Shown in pieces: positions 43,552 through 53,482 of a stretch of 64,000 nt of DNA. The DNA is from Paludisphaera mucosa (GTDB lineage: Bacteria; Planctomycetota; Planctomycetia; Isosphaerales; Isosphaeraceae). Location: positions 310,001 to 374,000 of the forward strand of contig NZ_JARRAG010000002.1 in the NCBI RefSeq assembly GCF_029589435.1, in the 5' to 3' direction. The position numbers and the translations under genes are program-made. Every line of letters begins with the position of its first letter. Position 1 is the first letter of the stretch. The notes under the pieces are model-generated. The model ran no database searches, was not told the DNA's origin, and worked only from the letters and a program-made list of their open reading frames with translations.

Positions 43552-44931
43552 TCAACCCGCGCCCCAGCGCCGCCGCTTCCGCCTCCACTTGAGACGACTC
43601 TTCCGTGGGGCGTAGTACGACCCCAGGGTCTGCATGGCGACGATCGAGAGCCAGACCGCGAGCAGCCAGCAGGCCAGGCTCGCCGGGATGTAGGCCCAGA
43701 ACGCCCGGTCGCGCAGGGCCAGCGCGGCCGCGAAGGCGATCCCGACGAGGGCGAAGAGGGCCGCGATGGTCAGGTTGAGCCCGAGGAACGACGGGCCGAG
43801 CCGCGCGATCGCGCCGAAGACCGCCCCCGGCCGGGCCGCCAGGTCGTCGTCGTGCAGGAAGGTCAACATGAGAGCCATCAGGGCGTAAGGGAGCCCGGCC
43901 AGCCCGAGGGCCGCGGCCACGCCGGGACTCCACGTCCCGCCCGACGAGGTCAGCGTCATTCGGTAGGTCGCCAGCGGCAGCAGGCCGACGCCCGCCCCGA
44001 GCACGATCCAGAGGAGCCAGGTGCCCATGCCGTCCAGGAGGCCGTCGGCGTTGCGGTCGGGCGGGCGAGGCGGCAGGGGCTCCCCCTCGCTCGAGGCCAC
44101 AAGCACCCGCGCCAGGTACTGGAGATCGTAGACCATGACCAGGGGCGACAGGATCAGGACGGGCAACGCCGAGATCAGGGCGATCAGGCGGCCCATCGAG
44201 GGCGTCCCCATCAGTTCGCCGTCGGCGAGGATGGCCAGGCAATACTCCGGAACCAGGGTGCCCATCACCCAGGCCGCGCCCCCGATCGCCGCGACCATCG
44301 CCAGGCCCTCGACCCCCCGCGACGGGTAGAGGAGTTGCGGAGGCCACCACGGATCCAGGCGCTGCGGCTCGGCTTCCTCCGGCTCCCTCTTCGCGCCGGC
44401 AGCCCGCGGGGCGAGAGGCGGGTGGGACTCGGCGTCCTCGACCGTCCCTCGAGGCTCCTCTGGGAGCTGCACCGACGTCGACGCGGGCGGGTGCGCGCCC
44501 AGTTCATAGTGGCCCTGCCAGGTCCACTCGCCGTCGGTCGCCTCGGCCGTTTCGGCGGGCGGCGCAGGCTCGTTCGGGACTTCGGGCTCGTCGGGCCACG
44601 GCCCCAGAGGCCCGCGCACAGTCGCCCGGTCGAGCGCACTAGACGTGGCGCGAGGCGGTTCGGCCGGGGCGAGGTCGTACGCCCCCTGCCAGTCCCATTC
44701 GTCCTCCTCGATCGCCAGGGCCGTCGCGGGCTCGGCCGGAGCGACTTCGGGGCCCTGCCGGAGCATCTCTAGCACCTCGTCGTCCGACACCGCCTCGGGC
44801 GGAGGGGCCTTGGCGCCTGTGGGCATTCGGAACGTGCGACCGCAGCCTGGACAGCGCCCGCTCTTGCCGGGCGCCATCCCCGCCGCATTCAACCGCCGTC
44901 CGCAAGGACAGATCAGAATCGTCGCACTCAT
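43552..44931 (-). CDS. Zinc-ribbon multi-pass membrane protein
   Basis: A 459-residue protein. An N-terminal zinc ribbon (CPCGRRL and CPGCGRTFRMP, residues ~9-36) is followed by an acidic, Pro-rich linker (about 40-195). It contains two imperfect repeats around WDWQGAYDL and WTWQGHYEL. After that come about seven membrane segments (from MVAAIGGAAWVMGTLV onward), and a strongly basic end RKSRLKWRRKRRR. The combination of ribbon and membrane domain is common in planctomycetes, but no function is known. Two ACAATTGT palindromes lie 55-100 bases before the start. Expressed alone, on the minus strand. Confidence 0.8.
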   Translation of the reverse strand: MSATILICPCGRRLNAAGMAPGKSGRCPGCGRTFRMPTGAKAPPPEAVSDDEVLEMLRQGPEVAPAEPATALAIEEDEWDWQGAYDLAPAEPPRATSSALDRATVRGPLGPWPDEPEVPNEPAPPAETAEATDGEWTWQGHYELGAHPPASTSVQLPEEPRGTVEDAESHPPLAPRAAGAKREPEEAEPQRLDPWWPPQLLYPSRGVEGLAMVAAIGGAAWVMGTLVPEYCLAILADGELMGTPSMGRLIALISALPVLILSPLVMVYDLQYLARVLVASSEGEPLPPRPPDRNADGLLDGMGTWLLWIVLGAGVGLLPLATYRMTLTSSGGTWSPGVAAALGLAGLPYALMALMLTFLHDDDLAARPGAVFGAIARLGPSFLGLNLTIAALFALVGIAFAAALALRDRAFWAYIPASLACWLLAVWLSIVAMQTLGSYYAPRKSRLKWRRKRRRWGAG

Positions 44932-45286
44932 GGCGTTTACCCGCTCATTCGACTCCCCGCCCGGCGACGCCGCATCGCCGTTAACGACAATTGTAGTGGC
45001 ATGAGTGACGGTTCTTCAATGACAATTGTCAATCAAGCCGTGAGGCGTGCGCCAGGCGCGTGCGAACCGCTCCAGCCATACCGAGGAGCGACCGTTGGAG
45101 CCGGTCTTCCTTGAGGCGACCTGACCCGCATGCGAGGGGCATGGCGGGATCGCCGTCCAGCCCGAGGGGCCGAGGACGGGACTGTGCGGCAGGCGCCGCG
45201 GCGAAGGATGCATCCCCACGGTCGATGGTCAGTCCCGTCATGGGGCTGCTTTCGTCCCATCCAATCGAAGATCGTTGATGATGGGT
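44932..45286. other. Intergenic region with promoter-type palindromes
   Basis: About 355 bases between the YebC gene stop and the start of the zinc-ribbon membrane protein gene. No gene is apparent. The part next to the membrane protein gene holds the two ACAATTGT palindromes listed separately. Confidence 0.5.
44986..45031. promoter_or_regulatory. Paired ACAATTGT palindromes, candidate operator
   Basis: GACAATTGT at 44986-44994 and the perfect 12-base palindrome TGACAATTGTCA at 45020-45031. Their centres are about 35 bases apart (three to four helical turns), in an otherwise GC-rich region. They lie 55-100 bases before the start at 44931 of the zinc-ribbon membrane protein gene. This is a good place for a repressor or activator, but the protein is unknown. 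Confidence 0.5.
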
Positions 45287-46024
45287 CTATCCGGACGTCG
45301 ATTCGCCGGGAAGGTCGACGTTGTGGTAGATCTCCTGCACGTCGTCGCAATCGTTGAGCATGCCTAGCAATTTCTCGAACACGGCCAAATCGTCCCCGCT
45401 GAGAATCTTGCCGACCTGCGGGAGGAAAGTGATCTCCTGAACCTCCAGCTCCAGACCGGGGAACGCCTCGAGCAGGGCCATTTTCGCTTTGTAGAACTCG
45501 GCGGGAGGAGCGAAAATCGTGATGCCGCCATCCTTGCATTCGACCTCTTCGACGGCGACATCCGCGGCGAACAGGGCCTCGATGACCTTTTCCTCGTCGT
45601 CGCCGCTGAAAGAAAGCACCGCCAGGTGGTCGAACGACATGACCACGGATCCATTGGCGGCCAATTTGGACCCCGTCTTGCTGAAGCAGTTGCGAATATC
45701 GGAGATGGTGCGTGTATTGTTGTCGGTCAAGCAATCGACGATGACCAGGGAGCCGCCGGGACCAAACCCCTCATAACGCGCGGGCTGGAAGTCTTCGCCC
45801 CCCGCGCCGGCCGCTTTCTGGATCGCCTTGTCAATCACATGACTGGCCACGTTGTCGCGCTTGGCCTTCTCGACGAGTGCGCGCAAGGCCGGATTGGCTT
45901 CCGGGTCGGGCACTCCATTCTTGGCGGCCATGTACAACTGTCTTCCATACTTGGAAAAGAGCTTGGATTTCTGAGCGGAGGTTTTGAAGATCGACGCCTT
46001 GCGCTTCTCGAAGATCCGTCCCAT
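45287..46024 (-). CDS. yebC: YebC/PmpR-family DNA-binding regulatory protein
   Basis: A 245-residue protein of the YebC family (TACO1 in mitochondria), implicated in transcription control and in relief of ribosome stalling at proline runs. Family features are present: KRKASIFKTSAQKSKLFSKYG, then AAKNGVPDPEANPALRALV and KAKRDNVASHVIDKAIQKA near the N-terminus. YEGFGPGGSLVIVDCLTDN and NRT-like NTRTISDIRNCFSKTG follow. Standard YebC starts AGHSKWANIKHRK; this one starts MGRIFEKRKASIF, which is the subgroup lacking the SKW motif. Length and domain order are otherwise normal. GC content is slightly lower than in the neighbours. Confidence 0.93.
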   Translation of the reverse strand: MGRIFEKRKASIFKTSAQKSKLFSKYGRQLYMAAKNGVPDPEANPALRALVEKAKRDNVASHVIDKAIQKAAGAGGEDFQPARYEGFGPGGSLVIVDCLTDNNTRTISDIRNCFSKTGSKLAANGSVVMSFDHLAVLSFSGDDEEKVIEALFAADVAVEEVECKDGGITIFAPPAEFYKAKMALLEAFPGLELEVQEITFLPQVGKILSGDDLAVFEKLLGMLNDCDDVQEIYHNVDLPGESTSG

Positions 46025-46169
46025 GCGAATCCTGCCTTTTTATTCCGGTGACCGGGGATGTAGCAGGGCGAGAGGCCCGAGGTGGGTCTCGGTCTGTAGA
46101 ACCCGGCGAAGAGGATGCTCGTCACGTTGATTGTACCGGAACTCGTGCTCGGCCAGGTACCTCGGGAAG

Positions 46170-46997
46170 TTATCCCGGTCGGCGCCGCGGCGGATCGCTG
46201 CGTCCACTCGGCGGCGAGTCAGGTCCGCTCGGACCCAGGACTGCGAATGGCGGGAAGTGCCGTGGCCAGGTCGCCGCCAGGGGCGGCCAGGACATCATCG
46301 AGTTGCCGAAGCTCACCGGTCTGAAGCACGTTTCGCACGACGAGTGAGTCGCGGCCCTCCCGTCGTCTGGAACGCCTCCGCAAGGCCCGGCGGCCGATCC
46401 ATGACGACGCGACCCCGGCGAGGGCGTGGGACGAGGGTTCAGGCACGGCGGATTGCGGTCTGAACGACCGTGACGTCGCCGTTCAGGAACGCCCCCGTCC
46501 GCGTGTCGACGAGGATCGGCGCCATCCCAAACAGGCTGACCGGGGCCCGCCGCACTGAGATCCGGCGGGGTGAACGGTGAACGGGACTGCGACGTCGTCG
46601 AGGAGGTAGGTGGAGAGGTCGAGTCTCGCCCTGGACGATCCAGCCCTTCGCGTTGCGTCCGGATGCAATCTTCCGCCACGGTCGAAGACTCAACGACGTG
46701 CAACGCCGGTGCTGATCGACCATTCAGGTTCACGAATGCGTCGTCGAGCGTCTCGGCGACCAGAGTCTCGGCGCCCGAGTTTAAAATCCACGCTTTAGCC
46801 GAATCCTGGTTCGTCTTGACCTGGATGCCCACCGACCGAGTCGCCGCCGCGTGGGCGACAAGCAGGTCGACGCCGCGGGCATTCCTCATGGTCAGGCGCG
46901 CGATGTATCCGCGGCGGCTGAGCTCGGCGGCCACGAAGCAAGCTCCGGCCGCGCCGGCGAGGCCGGGGATCAGACGGGCAGGCTTCTGAAGCGGCAT
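46170..46997 (-). pseudogene. Nuclease-fold DUF (PD-(D/E)XK-like) protein, broken after ~115 residues
   Basis: The first ~115 residues (46997 down to about 46650) form the start of a family with a restriction-endonuclease-like fold. They read GACFVAAELSRRGYIARLTMRNARGVDLLVAH, then SVGIQVKTN, and FVNLNGRSAPALHVVESSTVAE. The Asp of GVDLLV and the QVK motif are the expected active-site positions. After residue ~120 the frame becomes Pro/Arg/Ser-rich and homology-like text continues only weakly in other frames. The gene is therefore probably a frameshifted remnant. Its function is unknown; relatives often occur near mobile DNA. Confidence 0.6.
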
Positions 46998-47208
46998 GGG
47001 ATCGTCTCAGGCGAAGATGTGCTCATCCACTCTTGAGAATCATGTGCACGAGACGTTTCCGTGAGATGGAGTCGGTGGCGTGATCGGCGACCCCCCGGCC
47101 TCGAAGAGCGGACTACGTCATTGCCCGCACTCTCTCGGCCGGCGAGAATGAGGCCGAGATTCGCATCGGTGCGAACAAGTACTGAAACCGCCTCCAGAAA
47201 GGCTGGCC

Positions 47209-48024
47209 ATGGAAGACATCGGACCTCCCGATCACGTACGTCCCTATTACCCCAAAGCCAGGTGGTCGTCGTTCTACATCGAGCTGTTCCTCCTCTATGC
47301 CAAGGTCCTTCACGGCGCGAAAGAGGAACAGGTCGCCTTCCTGGCCAGCATCTGCAGCGACGACCTCAACAGCGTGAGCATGCCGAAGACGGATATGATC
47401 GGCCCGTTCAACCAGGGCGGCCTGGATGGCTATCCGTTTTCGGGGATCACCGGCCTCGGTGCATTCTCCCACCACATTCCCGACTGTGGCGTGGCGTTGA
47501 TGCTCTTCGGTCCGCACGTGGGGATCACGGACGACCAGCAAGTAGGCATGGTCGTCCGTCCCGGCCAGGGAAAGGCCACGACGTGCTGCGGGGCGGCGGC
47601 GGCCGCCCTGAAAGCCCTGGAGGAAGGGACGATCGCGCCCCTGGAGCCGCACTGCTACCCGGTGAACGACTACCAGCAGGAGCGGATCCGGCAGACGGTC
47701 CTGGAGCATCAGGAGGAGATCAAGGCGGCCGGCGACGAAGCAAGCGCAGGGCGGTTCATCGCCATGTCCGAGATCATCTACCGAAAGTCGAAAGAGGCCT
47801 TCGTCCTCCAGGTGGAGGCGACCCCGTTCGAACACCCCGCCTACTACTTCGGCGGGATCCTGATCAATCAGGACGGTCGAAGGAAGTCGTTGATCGCCCT
47901 TCGTGATGCGGCGAAGGTCGAGCACGGCGTGTACACGGACTTGACCCAGGACTTCGAAGGATTCGCTGAGAAGCGTTTCGATGCGTACAAGGCCGGGGAC
48001 AAAGAAGCCTTCAGGAGTTTGTGA
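47209..48024 (+). CDS. LCIB/C-like carbonic-anhydrase family protein
   Basis: A 271-residue protein matching the LCIB family, named after the limiting-CO2-inducible proteins of algae and related to beta-/theta-type carbonic anhydrases. The central stretch FSGITGLGAFSHHIPDCGVALMLFGPHVGIT and the following KATTCCGAAAAAL are diagnostic. Likely zinc ligands and active-site residues are the Cys and Asp in ICSDDLNS, His in FSHHIPD and Cys in TCCGAA. It would hydrate CO2 in the cytoplasm (no signal peptide). Activity in this family varies between members and is not proven by sequence. Start MEDIGPPDH at 47209; it stands alone. Confidence 0.78.
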   Translation: MEDIGPPDHVRPYYPKARWSSFYIELFLLYAKVLHGAKEEQVAFLASICSDDLNSVSMPKTDMIGPFNQGGLDGYPFSGITGLGAFSHHIPDCGVALMLFGPHVGITDDQQVGMVVRPGQGKATTCCGAAAAALKALEEGTIAPLEPHCYPVNDYQQERIRQTVLEHQEEIKAAGDEASAGRFIAMSEIIYRKSKEAFVLQVEATPFEHPAYYFGGILINQDGRRKSLIALRDAAKVEHGVYTDLTQDFEGFAEKRFDAYKAGDKEAFRSL

Positions 48025-48115
48025 CCCGAGCGGGATCGGCCGCAGGCCGGTGTCGATCCGGCCTGCGGCCAAGACGGCCACGGAGTCGAGTCGCAGGCCG
48101 TAGCCGACCCCTGCC

Positions 48116-48322
48116 TCACTCTTCCTCCTTCGACGGCTCGTACATCGGCTCGGCCTTGCCGAAGAAGCCGCTGACGTCGACCGCGATGGGGTATGCGGCG
48201 GAGCATCCGGGGCAGACCCAGGCGAAGTCGTATGTAATGCCGGCGGCCCCATAGGAAACCACCACGTCTTTGCGCCGCTCCATGAGCGTGGCGCACAGGG
48301 GGCAGGTGGGTTGCTTCTTCAT
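48116..48322 (-). CDS. Small zinc-ribbon protein (68 aa)
   Basis: A 68-residue protein with two cysteine pairs, CPLC (residues ~7-10) and CPGC (about 37-40), forming a zinc ribbon, and a C-terminal acidic tail SKEEE. I chose the ATG at 48322, where MKKQPTCPLC begins; the frame is open upstream without homology. It is followed upstream by the 105-residue membrane protein gene, 23 bases away, so the two are probably cotranscribed. Confidence 0.7.
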   Translation of the reverse strand: MKKQPTCPLCATLMERRKDVVVSYGAAGITYDFAWVCPGCSAAYPIAVDVSGFFGKAEPMYEPSKEEE

Positions 48323-48345
48323 GACGGCCTCCCGTCGCCTCGGGC

Positions 48346-48663
48346 TCAACCGGCTCCCCTGATGCTCGCCCACCAGATCACGAAGGCCGCGGCGATCGCC
48401 AGAGGCACGACGATCAGGCCCGCCGTCCGGGCGCGGCGAGAGCGATATGCGGCGTAGGCGGCGGCGTCGAGGTAGTAGCCGCCTTCGGCCTCGTGCACCG
48501 CTCCGCCGGCGAGCAGGTGGCGAAGCACCCGTTTCCCCAGCCAGTTCTGGACGGGGACCGGAGTGGCCGAAGCTGCGTCGACCGCCCCGGCTTCGCGGAG
48601 ATGCTCGACGATCCGGCGTTCCTTCTTCCTTGCGATCGCCACGATGGCGGCAGTGCTCATCAA
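48346..48663 (-). CDS. Small membrane protein with helix-turn-helix-like N-terminus
   Basis: A 105-residue protein. Residues ~10-70 are helical and polar (KERRIVEHLREAGAVDAASA, then QNWLGKRVLRHLLAGGAVHE, YYLDAAAYAAYR) and look like a small winged-helix-type fold. Residues ~80-100 form one membrane helix (GLIVVPLAIAAAFVIWWA). I do not recognise a family. Cotranscribed with the zinc-ribbon gene downstream. Confidence 0.6.
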   Translation of the reverse strand: MMSTAAIVAIARKKERRIVEHLREAGAVDAASATPVPVQNWLGKRVLRHLLAGGAVHEAEGGYYLDAAAYAAYRSRRARTAGLIVVPLAIAAAFVIWWASIRGAG

Positions 48664-48943
48664 TCGTCTCCGTGGGAATGGGTGAGCTCTTCGACACGGA
48701 GAGGATTCGTGCGAGGAAGGAGAAGATTGTAGCAGAGTGGTGGATCGGGAATCTCGCCTGAGGGGCGGAGGTAGCGGTTAGGGTCGTGATCCGATCATTC
48801 AAGGGTTGAAAACGCTCCCCCGAACGGCTCAAGGCGATGAAGGGTCGTCTGGAGCGGCTGCGGGAGCAGGGTGTCGAGGCGGTCGACGATCGAGACGAAC
48901 GCCTCGGACCCTCCGACGCCGCAGGATCGCGGGCGGCGCTACG

Positions 48944-50362
48944 CTACTTCACTTCGGTTTGGGCTTCGTTCGCCAATCGACGCACGGCGTCGACGACGAC
49001 GTCCTGGACGCGAGGCTCGAAGAAGCCGACCATGGGGCCCAGGCTTCGACTCCACGCCCAGAGCGTCACGCCGATCGCCTCGTGCCCTCCCTCGGCGACG
49101 ACCTTAGCCGACGGCAGGTAGCCGAAACAGTCGTTGTTGTATCCGGAGATCCAGAGCCCGTCCGGGCCGAGAGCCTGGCGCAACAGCGTCGCATACTCGG
49201 CGACCGGCTCGCCCGGCAGCGCCGCCAGCGTCAGGCCCTTTCCGAGGCGCCAGACGGTCACGGGCGCCGTGTAGCGGGTCGGCAGCCGCTCGCCCGCGTC
49301 CAGCACCTCAAGCATGTGCCGGGCCTGCCACGCCTGGAAATTGGGCCGATCCAGGTAGCTTTTGATCTGCTCGCGGGACAGTTGCTGCAGCGGCAGGTCG
49401 ACCTGCGCAGAAGCGACCTGGAGCGGCCCGACGACCGGGGCGAGCGGCCCGTCGAGCACCCGGCAGACTTCGCGGCCCAGCGCCTCGCCGTGCGTCCGGG
49501 CCTGGTCGATCGAGCCGCGAGGCTCCGGGTTGGCGTCGCCGCCGCAACCGGCCAGGAACAGGGCCGTGGCGCCCGGGTGACGCGCCTCGACGACCGCGCG
49601 GGCGTAGCCGGGGTAGTCGGCGCTGATGGCGTTCTGGAAGCCGGCCGCCACGGCGTGGCAGGAGCATCCGAAGACCACGGCCATGGGCTTGCCTTCCGTC
49701 GAGTCGACCCGCAGGACGGGGACCGCGTCGTCCACCGGCGCGGCCGGGTTGGGCGACATGACGACCCCTTCAGGCCTCGGGAGCCGGCGGCTGGTGGGGA
49801 CGGTCGTGCGGCCCGTCGCCCAGGAGAGCCGCGCCGGCTTCAAGTCGGCGAGCGCCCGCTCCACCAGGTCGACGAGCTGGTCCTGCAGCCGGCGGGTGTA
49901 GGCGATCGTCGCCTCGGCCTGCTCGGGCGTCATGTCCGGGTGGGCGACGTTGAGCTTCAGGTTCGGGTCGAGGCTGACGACCGGCCCGGTGTGGGTGTGC
50001 GACGCGTTGAAGATCAGCCTCTCGCGGCCCAGCCCCGTCCGCTCGGCGATCCGGCGCGTCACGGCGTCGGTGACGACGACGGACTGGAACGCGACCAGGT
50101 CGGCCGCGACGAGCACGGCGCGGCGTCCCTGCGCGTCCTCCAGGGCCAGCGCGCGGGCCGACAAGTCGTCGGACACCGCTTCGAACGGCCCCTTGCGGGT
50201 GGTGTAGCCGAGCAGGGTCAGGGGCCGATCGGGCGTGATCATGACCGTGGCCGTTCCGGCCTTCCAGGGCGGTTCGCCGCCATCGGAACTCCCGACCGCC
50301 GTAAACCCGGCGACCAGCATCAAGATCCCGACCACGACCGCTCGGCGGAGTCTTCTCATCAT
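48944..50362 (-). CDS. Exported neutral/alkaline ceramidase-like protein
   Basis: A 472-residue protein with a signal peptide (MMRRLRRAVVVGILMLVAGFTAVG). The mature part resembles the N-terminal domain of neutral/alkaline non-lysosomal ceramidases: GTATVMITPDRPLTLLGY, then RALVLEDAQGRRAVLVAADL-like text, and NASHTHTGP. FGCSCHAVAAGF and FLAGCGGDANPEPRG supply further metal/active-site-type residues. Planctomycetes have many such proteins of unknown substrate. The C-terminal immunoglobulin-like domain of true ceramidases is missing. Start at the tandem ATG 50362 has GAGGAG directly upstream; a longer frame reaching 50515 is unlikely. Confidence 0.85.
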   Translation of the reverse strand: MMRRLRRAVVVGILMLVAGFTAVGSSDGGEPPWKAGTATVMITPDRPLTLLGYTTRKGPFEAVSDDLSARALALEDAQGRRAVLVAADLVAFQSVVVTDAVTRRIAERTGLGRERLIFNASHTHTGPVVSLDPNLKLNVAHPDMTPEQAEATIAYTRRLQDQLVDLVERALADLKPARLSWATGRTTVPTSRRLPRPEGVVMSPNPAAPVDDAVPVLRVDSTEGKPMAVVFGCSCHAVAAGFQNAISADYPGYARAVVEARHPGATALFLAGCGGDANPEPRGSIDQARTHGEALGREVCRVLDGPLAPVVGPLQVASAQVDLPLQQLSREQIKSYLDRPNFQAWQARHMLEVLDAGERLPTRYTAPVTVWRLGKGLTLAALPGEPVAEYATLLRQALGPDGLWISGYNNDCFGYLPSAKVVAEGGHEAIGVTLWAWSRSLGPMVGFFEPRVQDVVVDAVRRLANEAQTEVK

Positions 50363-50628
50363 CGGCTCCTCAAGTTCAGGGGACCGCCAGCATACCGCCT
50401 CACGCCGCCGGGGGCACGGATGTCGACCCCTTGGCACCGGTGTTCCGGGCCGGGGAGACCCGTCGCGAGCGGTGGCGGATCGCCGGCGCCGCTCGCGCCG
50501 CGGACTTTTTCGCACATTCGACCCCTTTCGATGAAAGGATCATCCCGCTCGCGCACTTCCACCATGGGAATCACGAATCCGCTGATTCCGAAATGCACCC
50601 TTCTCGACACGCTGAAGGAGCGGTTTCC

Positions 50629-51318
50629 ATGACGAAAACGCGACGGGGATTGGCCCTGCTGACGATGTTGCTCCTCTCGGCCGCGGCCCACGAGGCGCGT
50701 GCGGGCTGGATGGTCGGCAGCTCGTATCAACTCGACTTCACCAACTTCCCGGTGGACGGCTCGACCACCGCGACCCTCGACCTCACCACCAAGACGGTCA
50801 ACACCAACCTGACCGTCACCGAGCAGATCTTCCAGGACGGCCCGTCATCGCAGTGGATCGACTTCAACTTCGAGACGATCGACGGCGGCCCGCTCGCGTC
50901 GAACCTCAACGGCACCTGGCGGATCGACGTCACCGGCGTCGACGTGACCACGCCCGCCCTGGGGAGCGGCTTCTACTTCTACTGGACGATGAATGGGGCC
51001 CCGGTCACGCCGATCTTCCCCTTCGGCTCGTTCGGCGGCATCGCGCCGATCCCCACCGACCCGGGGGCCGGATCGGCCTACGTCGTCGTCGGTTTCCCGC
51101 CCTACGGCCCCCTCAGCTCGTTCGACGCGTTCGCGTTCTCATCGCCCTACAGCTTCATCAGCTCGGGAGGGATGGACCCCGCGACGGTCAACGGCTTCCA
51201 CGTCGGGATCCGGATGACGGACGCGCAGGCCGTCCCCGAGCCCTCGTCGCTGGCCCTCGCGGGCGTCGGCGGCCTGGGGCTCCTCGGCCGCGCCCTGAAG
51301 CGTCGCCGGCGGTCTTGA
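50629..51318 (+). CDS. PEP-CTERM sorting-domain protein
   Basis: A 229-residue exported protein. Signal peptide MTKTRRGLALLTMLLLSAAAHEARA; a Gly/Ser/Thr/Phe-rich beta-type mature part; and a C-terminal PEP-CTERM tag with VPEPSSLALAGVGGLGLLG followed by RRRR. Such proteins are cut and anchored by exosortase and reach the cell surface or extracellular matrix. AAGGAG precedes the ATG at 50629. No catalytic motif. A longer upstream frame is not used. Confidence 0.9.
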   Translation: MTKTRRGLALLTMLLLSAAAHEARAGWMVGSSYQLDFTNFPVDGSTTATLDLTTKTVNTNLTVTEQIFQDGPSSQWIDFNFETIDGGPLASNLNGTWRIDVTGVDVTTPALGSGFYFYWTMNGAPVTPIFPFGSFGGIAPIPTDPGAGSAYVVVGFPPYGPLSSFDAFAFSSPYSFISSGGMDPATVNGFHVGIRMTDAQAVPEPSSLALAGVGGLGLLGRALKRRRRS

Positions 51319-51352
51319 CCCGCCGTCGCCCCCGTCGATCGGCCCGGACCGC

Positions 51353-53326
51353 TCAGACGCCCGCGTGGATCGCGGGGCGTCGGGCGGGGTCGGGCTCGGC
51401 CTGGCGGAGGACCTCGCGGGTCACGGGGGCCACGTCGCCCCGGCCGGAGAGCACGTAGCGGATCAGGTAGAGCAGCGGGTTGCCCTCGGTCCAGTTGAAG
51501 TAGGCGTGCGGCCGGCGGCCGGTCTCGTCGCGGAGGTGCAGCAGGAGCGCGGCGATCGCATTGGGGATCGCCGTCGCCTCGGCCCGCAGGACGCTGTGGT
51601 CGCCCACGGCCACCCCCCTGACCTCCAGGGCCTCGGCGAAGTCCGACGGGTCGCGGACGTAGATTTCCAGGAAGAGCACGGGGCAGTCGGACGGGATGAC
51701 GAAGTCCTCCCGCGTCTCGCGCTCCTTCGCCTCGTACTCGGCGAAGTCCTGGTTGTCCGGGTGGTTGGCGATGAGGTGGAGTTCCTCGTCGCCGACCTCC
51801 TGGATGAACCGCCGGGCCTCGGCGTCCAGCTCGATCCGGCCCACGCGCAGCTCCATCGTCCGCCAGAGCCGCGAGACGAGCGAGACGGCCACGATCGCGG
51901 CGATGAAGAAGCCGGCGATCTTCACGCCCTCGGGCCGTTCGATGACGTTGACGACCGTGGTGTAGGCGAACACGACCGCGATGGCCGCGAAGCCGACCGC
52001 GGCGCCCCGGGCGCCTCGCCGCCGGGCGGAGAGCGTGACGGCGACCGCGGCCGAGGTCATCAGCACCAGTACGCCCGTGGCGTACGCCCCGCCCTGGGCG
52101 TCGACGCCGGCCCGGAAGATGACCGTGACGGCGAACGCGACCGCCGTGTAGATCAAGACCAGCGGCCTCGCGGCGCGGGTCCATTCCGGGGCCATGCCGA
52201 ACCGGGGCAGGTAGCGCGGCACGATGTTCAGCAGGCCGGCCATCGCCGAGGCCCCGGCGAACCAGAGGATCAGGATCGTGGCCAGGTCGTAGGCCGTCCC
52301 GAAGGCCTCGCCGAAGGTCGCGTGCGCCAGGTAGGCCAGCGCTCGGCCGTTGGCCTTGCCCGCCGGCCGGTCGCCGGCCGCGGCCAGGAACTCCTCGGGC
52401 GGGATCAGCAGGGTCGTGACCAGGCTGCTGCTGAGCAGGAAGACGCTCATGATGAGCGCGGCGGCCACCAGCAATTTGCGGGTGTTGCGGATCCGCCCGT
52501 CGGGACGATCGGGGGTGTCGGAGGGGTCGCCCTGCACCAGGGGCATGACGGCCACGCCGGTTTCGAAGCCCGAGAGGCCCAGGGCCAGTTTCGGGAAGAG
52601 CAAGAGTGCGATCCCCAGCATCGCCAGGGGGTTGCCGTGCTCGTGGAACAGGCGACCCTTCCACGCGCCCAGGAGGTGGGGATGGGTCGCGACGTGGTAG
52701 AGCGCGTGGCCGACCACCACGGCGTTCAGGGTCAGGTAGACCGCGACGAGGGCCACGGCGATGCCCATCGCCTCCTTGAACCCCTTCAGGAAGACCGCCC
52801 CGAGCGCGGCGACGAGGACCAGCGTGACGGCGATCTCGTGGCCGTGGAGGGAGCGGGGCGTGAAGGGGTTCTCGACGATGTGGGCGGTGGCGTCGGCGGC
52901 CGAGAGCGTGATGGTGATGATGAAGTCGGTGGCGACGAACCCGAGCAAGGCCAGCACGAACAGCTTGCCCTTCCACCAGGTGAGCAGGTGTTCGAGCATG
53001 GCGATCGACCCTTCGCCGTTCGGACTCTCGCGCGCCACGCGGCCGTAGATCGGCAGGGCGCCCAGGATCGTCAGCAGGACGAGGATCAGGGTGGCGACGG
53101 GCGCGAGGGCTCCGGCGGCCAGCGCGGCGATGCCGGGCTGGTAGCCCAGGGTCGAGAAGTAGTCGACGCCGGTGAGGCACATCACCTGCCACCAGGTGTG
53201 CTCGTGGCGGCCGTCGGCCTTGGCGTCGGGCCCCTCGATGCCCTTCGTGTGCCCCTCCAGAAGCCAGCGGGCGAGCGGGCCGGGGTCCCGATCGGCCTGG
53301 GGCCGGGGGTCGAGGATCTGTGACAT
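51353..53326 (-). CDS. APC-type amino acid/cation permease with cytoplasmic C-terminal domain
   Basis: A 657-residue transporter. About twelve hydrophobic segments span residues ~50-460 (for example [22 protein letters not shown] and [14 protein letters not shown]). The early motif [12 protein letters not shown] is typical of planctomycete/actinobacterial APC permeases. The last ~170 residues are soluble ([20 protein letters not shown], then [13 protein letters not shown]), like C-terminal regulatory domains in this subgroup. Substrate unknown; relatives transport amino acids or potassium. The start [10 protein letters not shown] at 53326 was chosen over an upstream ATG at 53401, whose leader lacks homology. 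Confidence 0.85.
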   Translation of the reverse strand: MSQILDPRPQADRDPGPLARWLLEGHTKGIEGPDAKADGRHEHTWWQVMCLTGVDYFSTLGYQPGIAALAAGALAPVATLILVLLTILGALPIYGRVARESPNGEGSIAMLEHLLTWWKGKLFVLALLGFVATDFIITITLSAADATAHIVENPFTPRSLHGHEIAVTLVLVAALGAVFLKGFKEAMGIAVALVAVYLTLNAVVVGHALYHVATHPHLLGAWKGRLFHEHGNPLAMLGIALLLFPKLALGLSGFETGVAVMPLVQGDPSDTPDRPDGRIRNTRKLLVAAALIMSVFLLSSSLVTTLLIPPEEFLAAAGDRPAGKANGRALAYLAHATFGEAFGTAYDLATILILWFAGASAMAGLLNIVPRYLPRFGMAPEWTRAARPLVLIYTAVAFAVTVIFRAGVDAQGGAYATGVLVLMTSAAVAVTLSARRRGARGAAVGFAAIAVVFAYTTVVNVIERPEGVKIAGFFIAAIVAVSLVSRLWRTMELRVGRIELDAEARRFIQEVGDEELHLIANHPDNQDFAEYEAKERETREDFVIPSDCPVLFLEIYVRDPSDFAEALEVRGVAVGDHSVLRAEATAIPNAIAALLLHLRDETGRRPHAYFNWTEGNPLLYLIRYVLSGRGDVAPVTREVLRQAEPDPARRPAIHAGV

Positions 53327-53482
53327 GGTGCGCCCTGGTTGCTCGTCGGGACTCGCGTCGTCGAACCGCGACGGGATATCCCGGTCATCCGCTTCATGCA
53401 AGATGCAAGCCGAGCGGCGGCCCGCCGCCGGTTTACGGCGCCGAATTCCAGGAGGGCCGAGCGAGCCGGGGCGCGAGCCTCG

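Noticed and set aside
48806-50632. 608-residue plus-strand frame opposite the ceramidase-like gene
   Set aside because: Antisense shadow; the minus-strand gene has a signal peptide and family motifs.
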